Below, one piece after another: positions 1 to 11,790 of a DNA stretch of 64,000 bases. The translations under genes were made by a program, and so were the position numbers. The stretch's first letter is position 1; every line of letters starts with the position of its first letter. A model generated the notes under the pieces. The model did no database searches. It worked only from the letters and a program-made list of their open reading frames with translations, and was not told the origin of the DNA. The stretch covers positions 107,247,507 through 107,311,506 of the forward strand of contig NC_088203.1 of NCBI RefSeq assembly GCF_037126465.1, in the 5' to 3' direction. This DNA is from Ornithodoros turicata (lineage: Eukaryota; Arthropoda; Arachnida; Ixodida; Argasidae).

Positions 1-1390
1 TCAGACTGAGGGACTTCAGGATTACACTCGAATCCTGAAGCACACTGAAGGGTCGTTGAAGTGCACAACATGGGAGACAAGGAATTTTGAAAAGACACCA
101 AATGGGAATTGTCCAACATTTCCGTCGTCGTGTGGGACACTAAGGCACTAATCATTCGAGTAGGTGAACGGCCTCAACCCCTATTCTGTGTTGTGTCGTC
201 TTTTGACTTGTTCCCCGGCACGGGTGTTTTATCGCTTTTAAAGTATGCTACACCAAACAGCCCAATTTTTAACCATTTTCGTTTTCCCTATTCTGGCTCA
301 TCACAATGCCACAAGAGGTCCATTGGCACGCTTCTCCAGGCGTTGTTTTTGTGATGCCTTTTCAATTTCTGATTTGATTTAGCTTTTCTAAATAAAAAAA
401 AAAAGAAATTCAAAAATCCCAATAAAAAAAGTTTCTCTCTTTGTTTTCTTTTTTTTCTTCAGCCACTCAAAAGTTGGAAAAAGATTCAAAATGGCATCTT
501 TTGTGCGCCAGCATGTTGTGAGGCTCCTCAGTTTTGGTTTCACATTCAGTCTACAAAGTACTTCATACTTCAACGAGCAGCAGCTAAAGATTGGCATCAT
601 CGTTCGTCGCAGTGCTCATTGCACTTCCGTAAAATAGTTTGCCCGCTGTCGATCGAACGTCGGATGCATTTCTCTTTGTGCGAATCACGAACCCCAGGAA
701 AAGAGGTAAAAATCACGGTCGAACGATTGGTGGATCTGACGGAAATGCGTAAGCATTAAGACTCGAAAACCCTCCAGGAACTATCCTTCACAACGCTACA
801 CAACCCTTCACAAATGCTAACGAACAGCATCCACAGGCAAACGCGCCTTTCGGGCTTCCTCTGATTCAGCTTCGCGGCGCCCTCAGGCTTCTTTTGCCGC
901 CGGTGCTCCGCACAGCTTTCATAACCCATGGCGCACCCACCATGGAGACATCTCTGCCAAAGCTACATGTCACCATCTGGGGAGCAACCTCTTAACTGCA
1001 CTTGGCACCACCACTGTCTTGATTGTTTGGAACACGTGATTCGTAAGTTTTGCATCATAACCTTGCACTGCAATGCCCAATCCCTTTGAAATCTACAGGG
1101 ATTGAATGTCATTCGGAGGTTTATATGTAGATAGCACAATGTTCTACTAGCACACGCAGCGTAATCGTAGGAGCACTGCACACTGGCACGGGTCGACTTT
1201 TACTGGGTAACGCTCCGTATATACGTGTAAATGCTGTCATTAAACGAGCAAACAAATTTTCAGAAAAGCAACACAACAAAAACCTATTTTTTTTGTTTGT
1301 TTTTTCGAGGATGAGACATTTCGGAAATTTTACATCTCTCCGGTCCAGGGCTGACGAACAATGCCTGAAGGAACACATGGGGAGCGTGCA
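1..1390. other. Gene-free stretch with low-complexity tracts
   Basis: No convincing coding region is visible. Short open frames occur on both strands, but they overlap each other and have no recognisable motif. There are A/T-rich simple tracts near 395-465 and 1,285-1,310. The segment at about 838-950 belongs to a dispersed repeat annotated separately. Confidence 0.6.
838..950 (-). repeat. Dispersed repeat A, copy 1
   Basis: Read on the minus strand this segment matches the plus strand at about 5,085-5,260. Both share a run beginning CCATGGGTTATGAAAGCTGTG, continuing through a GCGGAG and AAGCTGAAT core, and ending near AAGCCCGAAAGGC. On the minus strand it reads as Arg/Lys/Ala/Glu-rich peptide with stops. 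That resembles the charged AEA-type repeat near 36,140-36,300 and suggests decayed coding sequence of a multicopy element. The family is not identified. Confidence 0.55.
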
Positions 1391-1394
1391 AGCG

Positions 1395-1535
1395 AGCTGG
1401 TGGGCATTTTATGAAGGCAACATTTCCTTGAGATTGAGGAAGATATAGAAGACACACACAGTGCCTGCCTTCCGTATCTTCCTCAAACTCGGGGAAATGT
1501 TGCCTTCGTCAAACGATGCCAGCACCGTGGGCCGT
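1395..1535. repeat. Palindromic MITE-like element
   Basis: This is an imperfect inverted repeat of about 140 bp. The left arm contains GAAGGCAACATTTCC followed by GAGGAAGATA. The right arm carries the reverse complement of the same blocks (TATCTTCCTC ... GGAAATGTTGCCTTC). There is no internal coding capacity. Foldback structure with a short loop fits a non-autonomous DNA transposon. Target-site duplications are not clear. Confidence 0.6.
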
Positions 1536-2174
1536 GCCGCTAAACATGAAAGTCTGGCTCGGCCTGGTCATGCAGCCAATCAGGACTATTAGTTCATATC
1601 ATCACAAGCTTACATGATTCCTGCGCATATATTTGCAAAAACAAGCAAAGGACACGGCATTATACGTATTATTCGGCCATCTAAAAACCTCCTCAAAGCC
1701 ACTTCACATTGCTCCCGACTCCTCACATATTTCACAATCACGTTCGCAAAGCTTGGTGAGAGGGGTAGGGGTTGGGAGAAGGAGTTTGTCAACAATATAT
1801 ATATCCTTATATATATTTCTATTCATATATTTCTGTACATTTTACGTGTGCTGCAACTGACGAAGCGCGGTCGTCATAAAACCTTTTAGATGTGTTTCAT
1901 GTCTCTGTAACTTCATTTTTTGACATCCTCTACCGATAACGTGCTTGCCCGCGTGCGTTCCGGATTTAATTTGGTCTGGCGCTGCTGTGGCCTTGTATTC
2001 TCTTATACATTTGTTCGCTAAGGGCTAGAAACGCGCAAGTCACGGCTGAAAATGCTAGGCCGGGCTCTATTCGCTTGAGTCACCATGCCGGGTCGCATAA
2101 ACACAGGAAGACCCGGACCGAGCCATTCTTCGATGCACCCGGGCAGATTCTCGCACTACCGGACAGCCGCCGCC

Positions 2175-2270
2175 CACCCCATGTCACGTGATAGGGCCGA
2201 GTGGCCGAGTCACGTGGGGCTCCGCTAACGGAGTGCAAAATGTGATCCCCCCGGCAGATAGGCAGCCAGG
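2175..2270 (+). repeat. Fragment of TIR repeat B (GCTAACG palindrome segment)
   Basis: The block CACGTGGGGCTCCGCTAACG with the following GAGTGCAAAA is also found at about 37,450-37,485 in the same orientation and at about 5,620-5,650 inverted. Its core CTCCGCTAACGGAG is a perfect 14-bp palindrome. Only this ~100-bp internal part of the element is recognisable here. Confidence 0.6.
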
Positions 2271-3375
2271 AAAAGGTGATGACGATTAGAAACGCAGTTC
2301 AAAAGGGCCATCCGTGGAACAACTGCAGTGCATTGCGCATAGAAAGAGGCAGGACAGAAAATGTGGCATCACTGTAAACAGCAGAAACCCGTCTACTTAC
2401 CCACTTGTCTCCTTTACTGGAGATCTATCAATTGGAAACAAGTTGGAAACAAGCTTGCACTCCAGAAGCCATCGGATCAACAGAATCCACATATGTGCCG
2501 CCACCCAGATGGCTCCGCAAGCCCACACAAAGATCATCTCGCTCAATCGGAACACTGAAATCATCCCATCTGATGATGCACACTTTTCATCATCTTTTGC
2601 AGACGACACCACACCATCACTAAACAACCGTCGGTAGGAACTCTCTAGCAGACGACGCCCGGAGAAGATGACGCTCTGCACCAGTCGCATCATTTTGAAA
2701 ATTCCGCATGAAACGTAAACGTTGACGGTGATACTGTCCCAACTGTCCCTTGAGCGAAACAGACCTCAGCGAACGGCCGCCATGATGCGAACGTCTGTTG
2801 ACAGAGCGTATATTTGCCGCGCGCCGATAAAGGAAGGTATTTTTCGCCGGTTCTTTTCCTCCTGAGAATCTTCCTCCAACGAAGGACGTATACCTGCGAG
2901 GTATTCCCGGTCGTCCGAAAGGAACTACAGCAATTTTCCTCAACTTTCGTCAACTTTTTATATTTCACCTCCACGGCAGTTGTCTTTCGCTTTGCGACAA
3001 GGACGGTTGCCGCAGGCTTTACCTTTCAAGGTTACGTTTGCAGAATCTCAAAACGCGGAGATTCCACACATCAATGAAATCTCGCAAATGAGCATCCAGA
3101 GCTGCCTTTCAAGCCGCCTCGAGGTACAAAATCTGATTTTCTTGCGACTGGGCGCCAGCAATGGCATGAAAATTTTCGTAAATCGCAAGAAACGACTTGC
3201 TGCTTCTGCCTCGTTGCGACTAAAAAAAATTTTTTTTTAGTCTGCAGAACGAAAAGGTTTTACGGGAAAGTTTCAGTGTTGTCTTTTACGTTTGAGTGAC
3301 GGACAAATCGCAGCATTTTCCGTTTCGTGCACACTGCAAGTGCAAGCAAGGCCGTGGGGCAAAGATGTTGGCACA
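2271..3375. other. Gene-free stretch
   Basis: Several overlapping open frames on both strands (2,314-3,240) have no recognisable domain and no consistent splice context. The sequence around 2,700-3,100 is somewhat CpG-rich. No gene can be supported. Confidence 0.5.
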
Positions 3376-3379
3376 TATG

Positions 3380-3590
3380 CAGGGTGTTGGCTCTAAGGTG
3401 TCCAGAAATTTTATTTAAAGCGAGCGGCAAAAAAGAAACGAGCGCTACTTTTCAGCTACTTGACTAAGAAACGGGTGCTACTAGTGAAGCAGTACCTGTT
3501 TCTTACTCAAGTAACAGAAAAGTACCACATGCATTTCTTTTATCGCTCGCTTTAAATATAATTTCTGGACTTGTTAAAGCAAACACCCTG
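3380..3590. repeat. Palindromic MITE-like element with CAGGGTGTT ends
   Basis: The left end CAGGGTGTTGGCTCTAAG, followed by TCCAGAAATTTTATTTAAAG, is mirrored at the right end by the reverse complement of CAGGGTGTTTGCTTTAAC plus TCCAGAAATTATATTTAAAG. The arms continue inward through CGAGCG and AGTACC-type blocks and meet near 3,485. The length is about 211 bp with no coding capacity. The outermost CAGGGTGTT is also hinted at near 17,470 (ACACCCTGTATATA). Confidence 0.7.
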
Positions 3591-4068
3591 TATATAGTGT
3601 AACTTGCCTGCAGTTGCCATCAACTGGAAGCTTCTGTGTGTGCCGTCGTCAATGTGCTGTTATACTAGCTGAGCCTCGTACTGCTTGAGGCTGCGTTCTT
3701 TAATGAGGAATGACGTCACACAAGTCTCAAGGGAGTTCCTAAACGTTGGCTCTGCTGCAGTGCAAGTTTTGATGCGTACTAGTGAAACTCAAACGTTCGT
3801 TATTTATCGTCACCGTTCGAGTGACAGCTTTTATTTCGTAGATATTTTTGTAAATACGCCAGCTCCAGATTACTGGGCGTGAATATCGATGCGCTGCATA
3901 TATTAAACCTAGAAGAAGCCGATCCGTACTAATTATGCCGTGTCGTAATCGCCACTTCTCGCCAACGAGCAAGGAGTACATTTGTTGTTACGGAAACATT
4001 TTGTCGTGTTCGTTTAAAAATCTGCTTGTATGAAAATCATGGGTGCAACGCGGTGTTTATCTTCCGCG

Positions 4069-4389
4069 AACTTTTGCCGTGACATAGGAGCACTTTGATC
4101 GATTTTCAGGCGCGAGAAATTGAATTTTCTCCGAAATTTCCCAAGCCAATGTCACGTTTTTACCAGAAACAAAACCAGCATGTTGCACACACACAAAGAA
4201 AAAAGTTTTGACAATTTGCGCCTGTCGAAATGACGTTTTTCTCTTTTTTCAACTATTACCACTTTAGTAGGGAACCTATTTTGTGACAGCATGGGGTAAA
4301 TCCGACGTGCGCGTTCTGTTTCTGAATAGAGAAACTTGAATTTCTCGCGACTGAAAATTGATCAGTGACCCTATGTCATGGCAAAAGTT
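4069..4389. repeat. Palindromic MITE-like element (~320 bp)
   Basis: The left arm AACTTTTGCCGTGACATAGG, then ATCGATTTTCAGGCGCGAG, is mirrored at 4,325-4,389 (CGCGACTGAAAATTGATCAG ... CCTATGTCATGGCAAAAGTT). Arms are about 65 bp and roughly 85-90% similar by eye. The centre is unpaired AT-rich sequence without a gene. Confidence 0.7.
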
Positions 4390-4618
4390 GACGGAAGACA
4401 GAAGCCGTTGACCCCATAATTTTCAGGCAAGATTTTACAGCGACTATACAGATCCTGTCCTGTACGTGGCATCGCCGAAAACCCAGGGAGATGAAGTGAG
4501 GAAACCAGATAACAGATATGACGATATATTTTACTGCGGGAGCTGTTATCTCGTTTCTCGTTGATAACTTGCAACCTCGATGACTCCGACGCGATGATAA
4601 ACGGAGCTGCCGACATCC

Positions 4619-4775
4619 TACCCAAGCAGCAAAATGTACTGAAAGTCGAGTGCAATAGGGGTGGACGGGTAGGTGGAAGGCCTCGAACAGACTCGTGAAA
4701 CTAAAGAACATTGATAAGACACATACCGTCCACCGCTATTGCACTCGACTTTCAGTACATTGTGCTGCTTGGGTA
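4619..4775. repeat. Palindromic MITE-like element (~157 bp, near-identical arms)
   Basis: The ~39-bp left arm (starting TACCCAAGCAGCAAAATGTA) recurs inverted at 4,737-4,775 (ending TACATTGTGCTGCTTGGGTA). Only one or two mismatches are visible, so the insertion is fairly young or the arms have been homogenised. The spacer of about 80 bp is non-coding. Confidence 0.72.
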
Positions 4776-5084
4776 ATGCACGTCGACCTCGACAAAGAGG
4801 GTCTACCATTGCACATGTGGCTTCACTTCGAAGGAGACGCCACGGCCACACAGCTCTGTCGCTGTCGTTATTTGACGACACTAACTTCCATCGTATCCGT
4901 CAGTTTTTAATACGTTGGCATTAAAGCCCTCCCTACGAAAGAATCGCGGCGTGGTCTGTCCGTAGCCACGGTGCGGCCCGCATGTGCGCTGGTTGGAAAG
5001 GGAAGGAGAGGGCGCGCGGAGAGCGCGACGCGGCGCGTCGGCGGCAGTGCAGCTGGGTGGTCGACAGGTTCAGACTTGTCTGCG

Positions 5085-5260
5085 CGCGCGCGCCATGGGT
5101 TATGAAAGCTGTGCGGAGGAGCGGCCGCGAAAGAAAGCTGAGGCTGCGAGACGGCGCCGCCAAGCTGAATAGGAGCAAGCCCGAAAGGCTCGTTTGGCCG
5201 AGGATGATGTCTTGCGTTAGCGTTGTGAAGGTGAGTTCCCAAAGGGTTTTCAAGTTTTAA
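5085..5260 (+). repeat. Dispersed repeat A, copy 2
   Basis: This is the inverted partner of 838-950. Reading plus, one frame gives an Arg/Ala/Glu/Lys-rich peptide (EERPRKKAEAARRRRQAE) and then a stop, so it may be a decayed charged-repeat coding segment. It lies just left of repeat B (5,386 onward). Confidence 0.5.
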
Positions 5261-5385
5261 TGCTAACGCATTTCCGTCGAATCCACCAACGGATCGACCA
5301 TGATTTTTCTTTTTTTTAAATATATTTTTGTGGGATGTTAGGTGGAACATCGTGTATATCCCTCTTGTAAATATCCGCAAAATCA

Positions 5386-5740
5386 GCTTTAAAGTGCCAC
5401 TACGGAATACATCCCGTGCCCTCCTACCGAAGTTATCTTACTGAAACCTTCTTGTCTCACTTTACATTCTTGCAAAATATTTTGGCTTTACGTGACGCGA
5501 AAGCCAGAGAAAATTGATTTTTATTTTTGAGAACTGTGACGTCATGCTAGGCTCCGACGGAACGCACGGCTCTCATTTGGCAACGTTGTTGCCCTTCGCG
5601 TCTTCCCGGGGGCTCACCTTTTGAACTCCGTTAGCGGAGCCCCCACGTGACATATCATGCGACCGCTCCGACCTTCGAGAAAACACAAAGGAGGGAGAAG
5701 ACATTTCTTCCATGTTCCCCTCTTTCAGTGCAGGTGAAAA
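5386..5740 (+). repeat. TIR repeat B, truncated copy
   Basis: The left terminus CTTTAAAGTGCCACTACGGA starts at 5,386. The segment then follows, with scattered differences, the minus strand of 37,370-37,711: GCAAAATATTTTGGCT, TTTATTTTTGAGAACTGTGACGTCAT, GGCAACGTTGTTGCCCTTCG, CTCCGTTAGCGGAG, and ACACAAAGGAGGGAGAAGAC. Similarity stops near 5,740, so the distal half and its terminal inverted repeat are missing. Confidence 0.75.
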
Positions 5741-5744
5741 AAGC

Positions 5745-6950
5745 TACGCTCAATGATGCTCCAAATGGTACCGTATTTACTAGCATGTTGGACGCACTCG
5801 CGTATAGAACGCACCACCAACTTGAGCGCCGAAGTGCTGGTACTTGTTTTGTTTGCCGCACATTAAACGCCGACTTCAGCAGCATGGGCGGATCGTCTCG
5901 CGCCAGCCAGCATATCGCGCAGTCGACGAGAAGGAGCGCCTGGCACCAGAGTGGAGTGACGAATGCGACGGACATGAAGTATTTTGCCTACGCTTGACGG
6001 AATGGAAGACGATTTGGTGTGGAAGGCAATCGCTACGTTGGATCTGATATCTCGGAATAAAACGGGAGTTAAGTGAACCTGAAGTGTTAGGTTCCAATTT
6101 CCCCCCGCGTATTGACCGCACCCCCTCAATGGCGCGATGTTTCTGGGTAAAAATGTGCGTCTTATACGAGAGTAAAATGTATACTGCGGTATACTGTACA
6201 TCTGTTCCTTCGCATTGGGTTAGAGAAAGCTCACTGACATACCAACTACAGCCCACCCGAGTAGGGACCTTAACCAGATCTGCGGGGCAATCCGAAACTA
6301 CTATAATAACTGAGTAAATAAGCTTGACACATTCTTCTGGAGTGATAAATAAAGTTGGTTTGGCAGTCGGTGACTCGGTAGTTGCCAAAAGAGCTGCGAA
6401 GCTCATAAACGAAACCGAAACTTCCGAAGGTTTCCTCTCCTACCTCCTGTACCCTGCGTGACGTCACCGGTAGTCTCGTGCGGGCCACCGGCTGCTTTTC
6501 GGGCACGCGCTTTGTAACTTCTTCGTGCCACATGGATGACCAATCATCTGCTTGATTGATTTCGTTCTAAAATATTCGCCAGCGTAAAAGCAAAGCATAC
6601 AGAAAGCCGTACACGAGGAATACCGATGAGGTGAAGCCCAGTGTTGCTGGACTGCATTTCCGTGGAGGAGCGCCTAATCATTCAAACGAAATAATCCTTT
6701 TCTAATTATCTGCGCCACTTGGGGATGAGAAATTGTATTCGCTGAAATATCATACGGAACGGATTGGTGTCGCGCTGTTACCTCAACACGTTTTTGGTGC
6801 GGAGTCTCCATTAAAGTTTATTATGTAATAAACGTATTTTGCAGGAATACTTCTTTACTGTAGAAATAGCATAAGCAACGGAAGTGTAGGTACGGAAGCA
6901 CTACGTACTACGGAAGGTACTACGTGCAAAGCCTACTCAGAAAGCGTCCC
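5745..6950. other. Gene-free stretch
   Basis: Overlapping open frames on both strands (5,863-6,533) have no identifiable motif. An AATAAAGTTGG string near 6,347 resembles a retroelement 3-prime end, but nothing else supports a feature. Confidence 0.45.
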
Positions 6951-6954
6951 TGCC

Positions 6955-7110
6955 AGTAGCGTAGCAAGAAAAATATTTCTGGAGGGGCTCTACGGAAACT
7001 TTACATGGGGGAGGAGGATTTCACCCTCGTTTCCCTCTCCCTAATGCACTGCCAAAGCTAAGGTTTTGAGGGAGGGTTGAACCCCCCCCAAACCCCTGGT
7101 CCAAGCGACA
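6955..7110 (+). repeat. Dispersed repeat C, copy 1
   Basis: The block AGCGTAGCAAGAAAAATATTT, then GGATTTCACCCTCGTTT and TAATGCACTGCCAAA, matches the reverse complement of 11,560-11,705. Both copies are G-rich in the first third. A third, looser relative with GTAGCCAGAATTCTTTTTTT followed by a G run lies on the minus strand at about 8,130-8,205. No coding potential remains. Confidence 0.55.
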
Positions 7111-8127
7111 TCCTGTGAGGCATCCATGGGACTACATATATAGAAAGTTTGTCTGGCAGGACGCCCCATGACCTTGGACCATGACTGGGAAATAAAAATG
7201 GGGAGAAAGTGACTCAACAAATTCTTTACTCTCAGGCTAGCTCTCCACCAAACGGTTACCCAACGAAGCTAACCTTGGCGACAAATCTTGCATGTACACA
7301 ACGCACGTTGCAAATTAAAACTTTGTTTTACTTCAAGAAAAACACACAATGAACTGAACTGGTTCCACCGGTTGTGTTGTGTAATCTGTGAGATTTGTCA
7401 ACAAAGATGGAATTGCACCAACCAGCCAAATTCACGCTCGCCTATGAAGCTACTTTAACGCTACCTCAGGTAAAACTACATCAAATCGCGACAGCGGGAA
7501 TACAATGAACAAATGCAAAACAGCACATCATCCTAGCACACATTCTCCACATCACAGCTCATTATAGAGTTGAGCAGCGCTGAGATTGTCCTGCTTCTTA
7601 CATACACACTGTTACAATATCAAAATTCCTCTTATCCAGACAACTGAGTGAGTATTTCAACCTTTCCTACGTGTATCTAATAACGGTGCAACATGACGTG
7701 TCTTTTCTACTATTGCACACACTGTTCATCGAGTGAGGTTGGCCATATGAGACGAGGGATAGGCGGGGAAGTGTCTCAATAGGTTGTGAAATGCTGGGTG
7801 GGACACTGAATTTCAGCTTTTGGCTTATCTTCATGATGCGCTCACCTTAGTCCGCGCAACTCCTGGTGCGTATCTACACAACAGATTCCAAAATATAGCC
7901 GTGCTTCATCTCTCATTGGATTGCCAGTATTGTTTTCCACTGGTAGCCTGTGTGTGTCAGGGGCATAGCGAGGGAAATGTTGGCCACCTTGTATGTATGG
8001 CAACATTTCTTCATGGTGGCTCACGATGATTTGCTGAAGAAATCAATAAATGTGGTCACCACTGGATGGCGATCACCATTCGGCCTCGAAAGTATGGGAG
8101 CAAAGATAGCTAGATTTTTTTGTGTGT

Positions 8128-8205
8128 GCGCCCTCCCCCCGTAGAGGTTCCAGCCCCCCTCCCCCCCCCCCCAAAAAAAAGAATTCTGGCTACAACCCCT
8201 GTTGT
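8128..8205 (-). repeat. Dispersed repeat C-like fragment with poly-C/A tract
   Basis: On the minus strand the order is GTTGTAGCCAGAATTC, a T run, then a long G run. This matches the layout of the repeat C copies at 6,955 and 11,705. The plus strand therefore shows the poly-C/poly-A tract at 8,155-8,180. Confidence 0.4.
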
Positions 8206-9540
8206 GTGTGTGTGACCACAAAAAGGACGCTCAGAACTCGAGCAGGGCCCTCTTCAGAATGCAGACATGTTTCGAGAGAATGTCTTTTAAATCGTAATCT
8301 CGCTGAAGCGAAATAATTACGCATTATACACATACCATTGGAAGAAACGCTTCTTCAGTCACCGCCCCGTAAATGCTGGACACGAAAGGCTGATATCAGA
8401 AACGAATACGCACGTTGCCCTTCACTGGATAAAATTTTGAAAAAAATAAAAACCATTCCTCCTGCACGAACCAAAAGTGCACAATCATACAGTTCTTCTT
8501 ATTGATGTTCTGCACTTCCTCTGTGCCTGTTTTGGTACCTTGTGCAAGATCTCACGAGGCTCAAGACAAACACATAAGGTGGTAGGAAATGTGGCTCCCC
8601 ACCACCATTTTTCTCTTTTTGTAAATGCTTCAAATGCCAAGGTGTTTTGCACCTCTCTACAAGCAAAACTTGGGATGATTGGTTCATACATAAGCGAGAA
8701 AAGATAGCTCTCAGAAACCAACGACCAAGGTATTGTAAGAATGTCTCTAGGTTAGTGATTGGTAGAGTCCCGTGTGTCCCGCGCTTGCTGAGAGTTAAAA
8801 CCAGCGATGGTGCGTTGGTGCCAACAGCATGCTTCTCTAAAAGAGAATTCCTTTATGTTACCTGTCCGAAGGATCTCAGATTTCAAAATGAAGACCAGCA
8901 CTTGTGCAACAGCTTGTGCTGACCTCAGGCAGCACTCCCTCACTCATAAGTCATACCTAGAGTCACTGAATAGCTACGCTCTAGTCATACCCATCCTGGC
9001 CACACTGGGGCACCCGCGGCTCACTACCCTATTTCTTCCTATATCGCGGGTCGGGTGGATTTTTGAACAAAATGTGCGGGCAGATGTGGGTTCCGCTTCC
9101 CAATGAAACTCGGGTTGCAGGCCGGGTGCCGATTGGCACCGGCAGATACGAGTCTGGTGCGGGTAAAAAAAAGAAAAAAAAAAAAAGAAAGAAATCCAAC
9201 CCGCGCAGGACTCTAGCGATTGGGGCAGCATACCGTTCACATAGACACCAATTTGACCACTCTGGCCGACGGAGATATCAGTAAATACATCCATAGATTG
9301 ATAATAATTGTTATTAATTAACGATAATAATAAATTAATTAATAAAGTATACAAAACAAAGAAACGAGAAAGCAACCATGGTGTAGAGTTTTAGTTCATA
9401 ATGCGACAGAAAAAAGAAAGAAAGAAAAAAAAAAAAGAAAGAGGGTAGGTTGGGCAGAATATCCAGCTGTCACTAGGTCCATTTGCGGATGCTTCCATAT
9501 TTGGAAAGGTTTAAAAATTGCGCCAGAGGCGAAGTAATCC
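8206..9540. other. Gene-free stretch, probably intron of the Rab27-effector gene
   Basis: No exon is recognised. Simple A/G-rich tracts occur at about 9,165-9,195 and 9,410-9,440, and an AT-rich patch at 9,290-9,350. If the exon at 9,545-9,661 is correctly called, this lies in its downstream intron. Confidence 0.4.
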
Positions 9541-9544
9541 TCAC

Positions 9545-9661
9545 TTGAGTCGTTCTTTTTCTCTAGTACGCAGTTCAAAGTCCCGCTGAATGACTTCCAA
9601 GATCTTCTGGCACTCCTCCTGGCTCAAGTGGGATAGGTTCAGGCGTCCCACCATCACAGTC
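9545..9661 (-). CDS. First coding exon of a Slac2/MYRIP/melanophilin-type Rab27 effector (partial)
   Basis: On the minus strand an acceptor (CTTTCAG, last G at 9,662) is followed by a 7-nt leader, an ATG at 9,652-9,654, and 110 coding bases. These end at a GTGAGG donor (9,544 downward). The 36 residues include GRLNLSHLSQEECQ, then ILEVIQRDFELRTREKERL. Known family: Slac2 proteins (MYRIP, melanophilin) begin with an SHD1 helix of the pattern LxLSxLTxxExxxVLxVVQRDFxLRxxExERL. That helix binds GTP-Rab27 and links secretory granules or melanosomes to myosin. The QRDFxLR core favours Slac2 over synaptotagmin-like proteins. The next expected piece, a Cys-rich FYVE-like zinc finger, was not found below 9,545, so later exons are distant or outside the window. 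Phase at the donor is 2. Confidence 0.7.
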
Positions 9662-10880
9662 CTGAAAGTCAGTGTTGTCACTATGCTACAAATACCTTCG
9701 TTTTTATCGCACACTTTGCAACATAACGGCCAACAATATCAAGGAGGCAGTTCCTGCTTATGTGTTCTCAGTTTTTGGGGCGGAGAAAAGTATCGATACG
9801 ACCAGACCCAGGAGGAGCTACTGTAAAAAGTAACTAAGTTGCACATACAGTTAATCTAAACAAATTACTTGACAGTTACTTTCCTAAATGCCGAGCACTC
9901 GAGCCGTTTATTCCACATTCCGATGATTCACATTTCTGTTACCACCGATGTGTGATGCGTTTGCTTTAAAAGCGTGCAAATGTGCTCTAAGCGTGTGGTC
10001 TGCGATGTGTGGTTTTGCAACTTGATCAGAATAAAAGCAACAGTTTGAAGCAAGCGGACACACTACGTTGTAACTTTATGTATGTGTCACTCCTTCGGCC
10101 ACCAGGAGGACGATAGTAGTATTCATAAATAAATAAATAAACTCAGAGATGTTGTGTCCCTGCCTAAGTCACAGACATCCTTAGATTTCTGGATCTAGTT
10201 GACCTGTCGGAGTTGACTTGTCTCCAAGTATAAGTTACTTCCCAAGACTGTATACAACACAAGCCAGAGTACAGGAACCAGAACAAGTTTCTTTCATACG
10301 TTTCCGTGTACGGTGTTATGTGGAGAAATGAATTGTAGACCTTCCAAACCACAACTAATCTAGTGTGGAGATGACATTTCTTGAGAATGAGTGAAGACAA
10401 CGAACGCGAAACAATAGGACGAGTCTCATAACCAGCAAAGAATAATTTATTTCACAGAGGCACGTGGCAGAGGTTCGTGTACATAAAATTGTATCATCCG
10501 TAACTCTGAGCTCTAGTAAAGGTGATGACATAGCCAATCATTGTTTCTCATCAAAGATGTGTGAGCACCCTTTCTCTGGTTCCACATTCCCCTCACTTGA
10601 GAAAGATTTGCGATCTAACGATAAATCCTTCCTGTTTTACATTATGCCCACTTGAGTTTCCAATGAAAAGGCCCTTCAGGCTCAAACCCTTTGACGGGAA
10701 CCTAAAGCAAACTAAGTGGAAGATCCTTGCCTTCCTACATGCTCAACATATCAAGGAGTCCACCGTCTCATCGTTCTCAAAGGCCAGCATTGACACTCTT
10801 TAGATGAAATTTGTTCGTCATTGTCTTCCCTCAATCTCAAGGAATGTCGTCTCCAGATTATCACCAGCTCGCTTGCTCCC
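9662..10880. other. Gene-free stretch, possibly 5-prime intron of the Rab27-effector gene
   Basis: No exon is recognised. A short (AAAT)n tract sits at 10,126-10,142. TTTATT motifs near 10,446 could act as minus-strand polyadenylation signals but have no associated gene. Confidence 0.4.
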
Positions 10881-10884
10881 TACT

Positions 10885-11378
10885 TTAATACGCAACATAA
10901 TCTAGTGTGTTCTCCGCCCGTGATATGCGTTTAAAGCAAATTTTCAGGGAATAGCCAAACTGGAAAACCACATTGATACGAATCGAATCCTTGATACAGG
11001 TACGAACAAATAAAGCAACAATGTGGGTGACAGCTGCCTGCAGTGGCACACATGCTCTGCCATCTTCTCTACAGCTGCATGATATTGCAGATCTTTCCCA
11101 AAAGCTTGCATAAAGTTGTTCTTTCAGGCTAAAATTCTCAAAGGTTGTCCCTTGTTTGTTACAACATGTTGATACAACATTCACAGTTTTTCCTGTCACT
11201 TTTCTAAGCTGACTACACGTTTTTCCAAGAGCAGCAAACATTCATTTCCCTTTGAATGTTGATGAGTATTATCTAAAAGAGAATTTACCAGCCACAGAAA
11301 TTCTGTATTTCGTGAGAAACGTCGCAAAAATATTTGTAAATTAGTCTGACACAGGGCAGTAACATTTGCTTTTTGCAT
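10885..11378 (-). pseudogene. Candidate decayed exon, frameshifted, unknown protein
   Basis: Two overlapping minus-strand frames look protein-like and appear to continue each other. One (11,378 down to 11,196) contains RRFSRNTEFLWLVNSLLDN. The other (11,241 down to 10,885) contains LRKVTGKTVNVVS and REDGRACVPLQAAVTHIVAL. They overlap at 11,196-11,241, as expected after a single-base frameshift. I do not recognise the protein; it looks helical, with Leu/Val-rich segments. Together with the minus-strand stretches at 11,791-12,173, 13,352-13,829 and 14,330-14,560 it may form one degraded multi-exon gene. A chance open frame cannot be excluded. Confidence 0.33.
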
Positions 11379-11559
11379 TATAATAGTAATACATTATACG
11401 GCATCAAAAAACATATTACAATACTAGTACTAATACAACTCAAATGCTGCATTGTAATACTACCCAGTAAAGCTGTATTACAATACGTCGGTATGATAAA
11501 AAAATACTTTAATTTAAAATTCCTTACTGCGCTGCAGTGGTGCAGCCATAGGGGCTGAG

Positions 11560-11705
11560 GGGATCGGAAGTTCATTCTACAAAATCATACTTTTGGTAGT
11601 GCATTTAGGAAAGGAAAAATGGGGATGAAATCCTACTCTCCATGTGAAGTTCCCACAGAATCCCTCCCAAATATTTTTCTGGCTACATTAATGCTAAGCT
11701 GCACA
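11560..11705 (-). repeat. Dispersed repeat C, copy 2
   Basis: The minus strand starts TAATGTAGCCAGAAAAATATTT, passes through GGATTTCATCCCCATTT and TAAATGCACTACCAAA, and continues toward 11,560. It is the inverted counterpart of 6,955-7,110. Confidence 0.55.
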
Positions 11706-11790
11706 GGGACCACAAAAACATGAACACGTACCGTACAGGTCGCTTTTCCCCGTGTGGCAAATGTGGGCAACCCCCTTACAGCAGACTTAC

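Noticed and set aside
4907..5380. 157-codon minus-strand frame
   Set aside because: It spans repeat A and GC-rich sequence, is open in several frames at once, and reads as low-complexity Arg/Ala/Pro with no domain.
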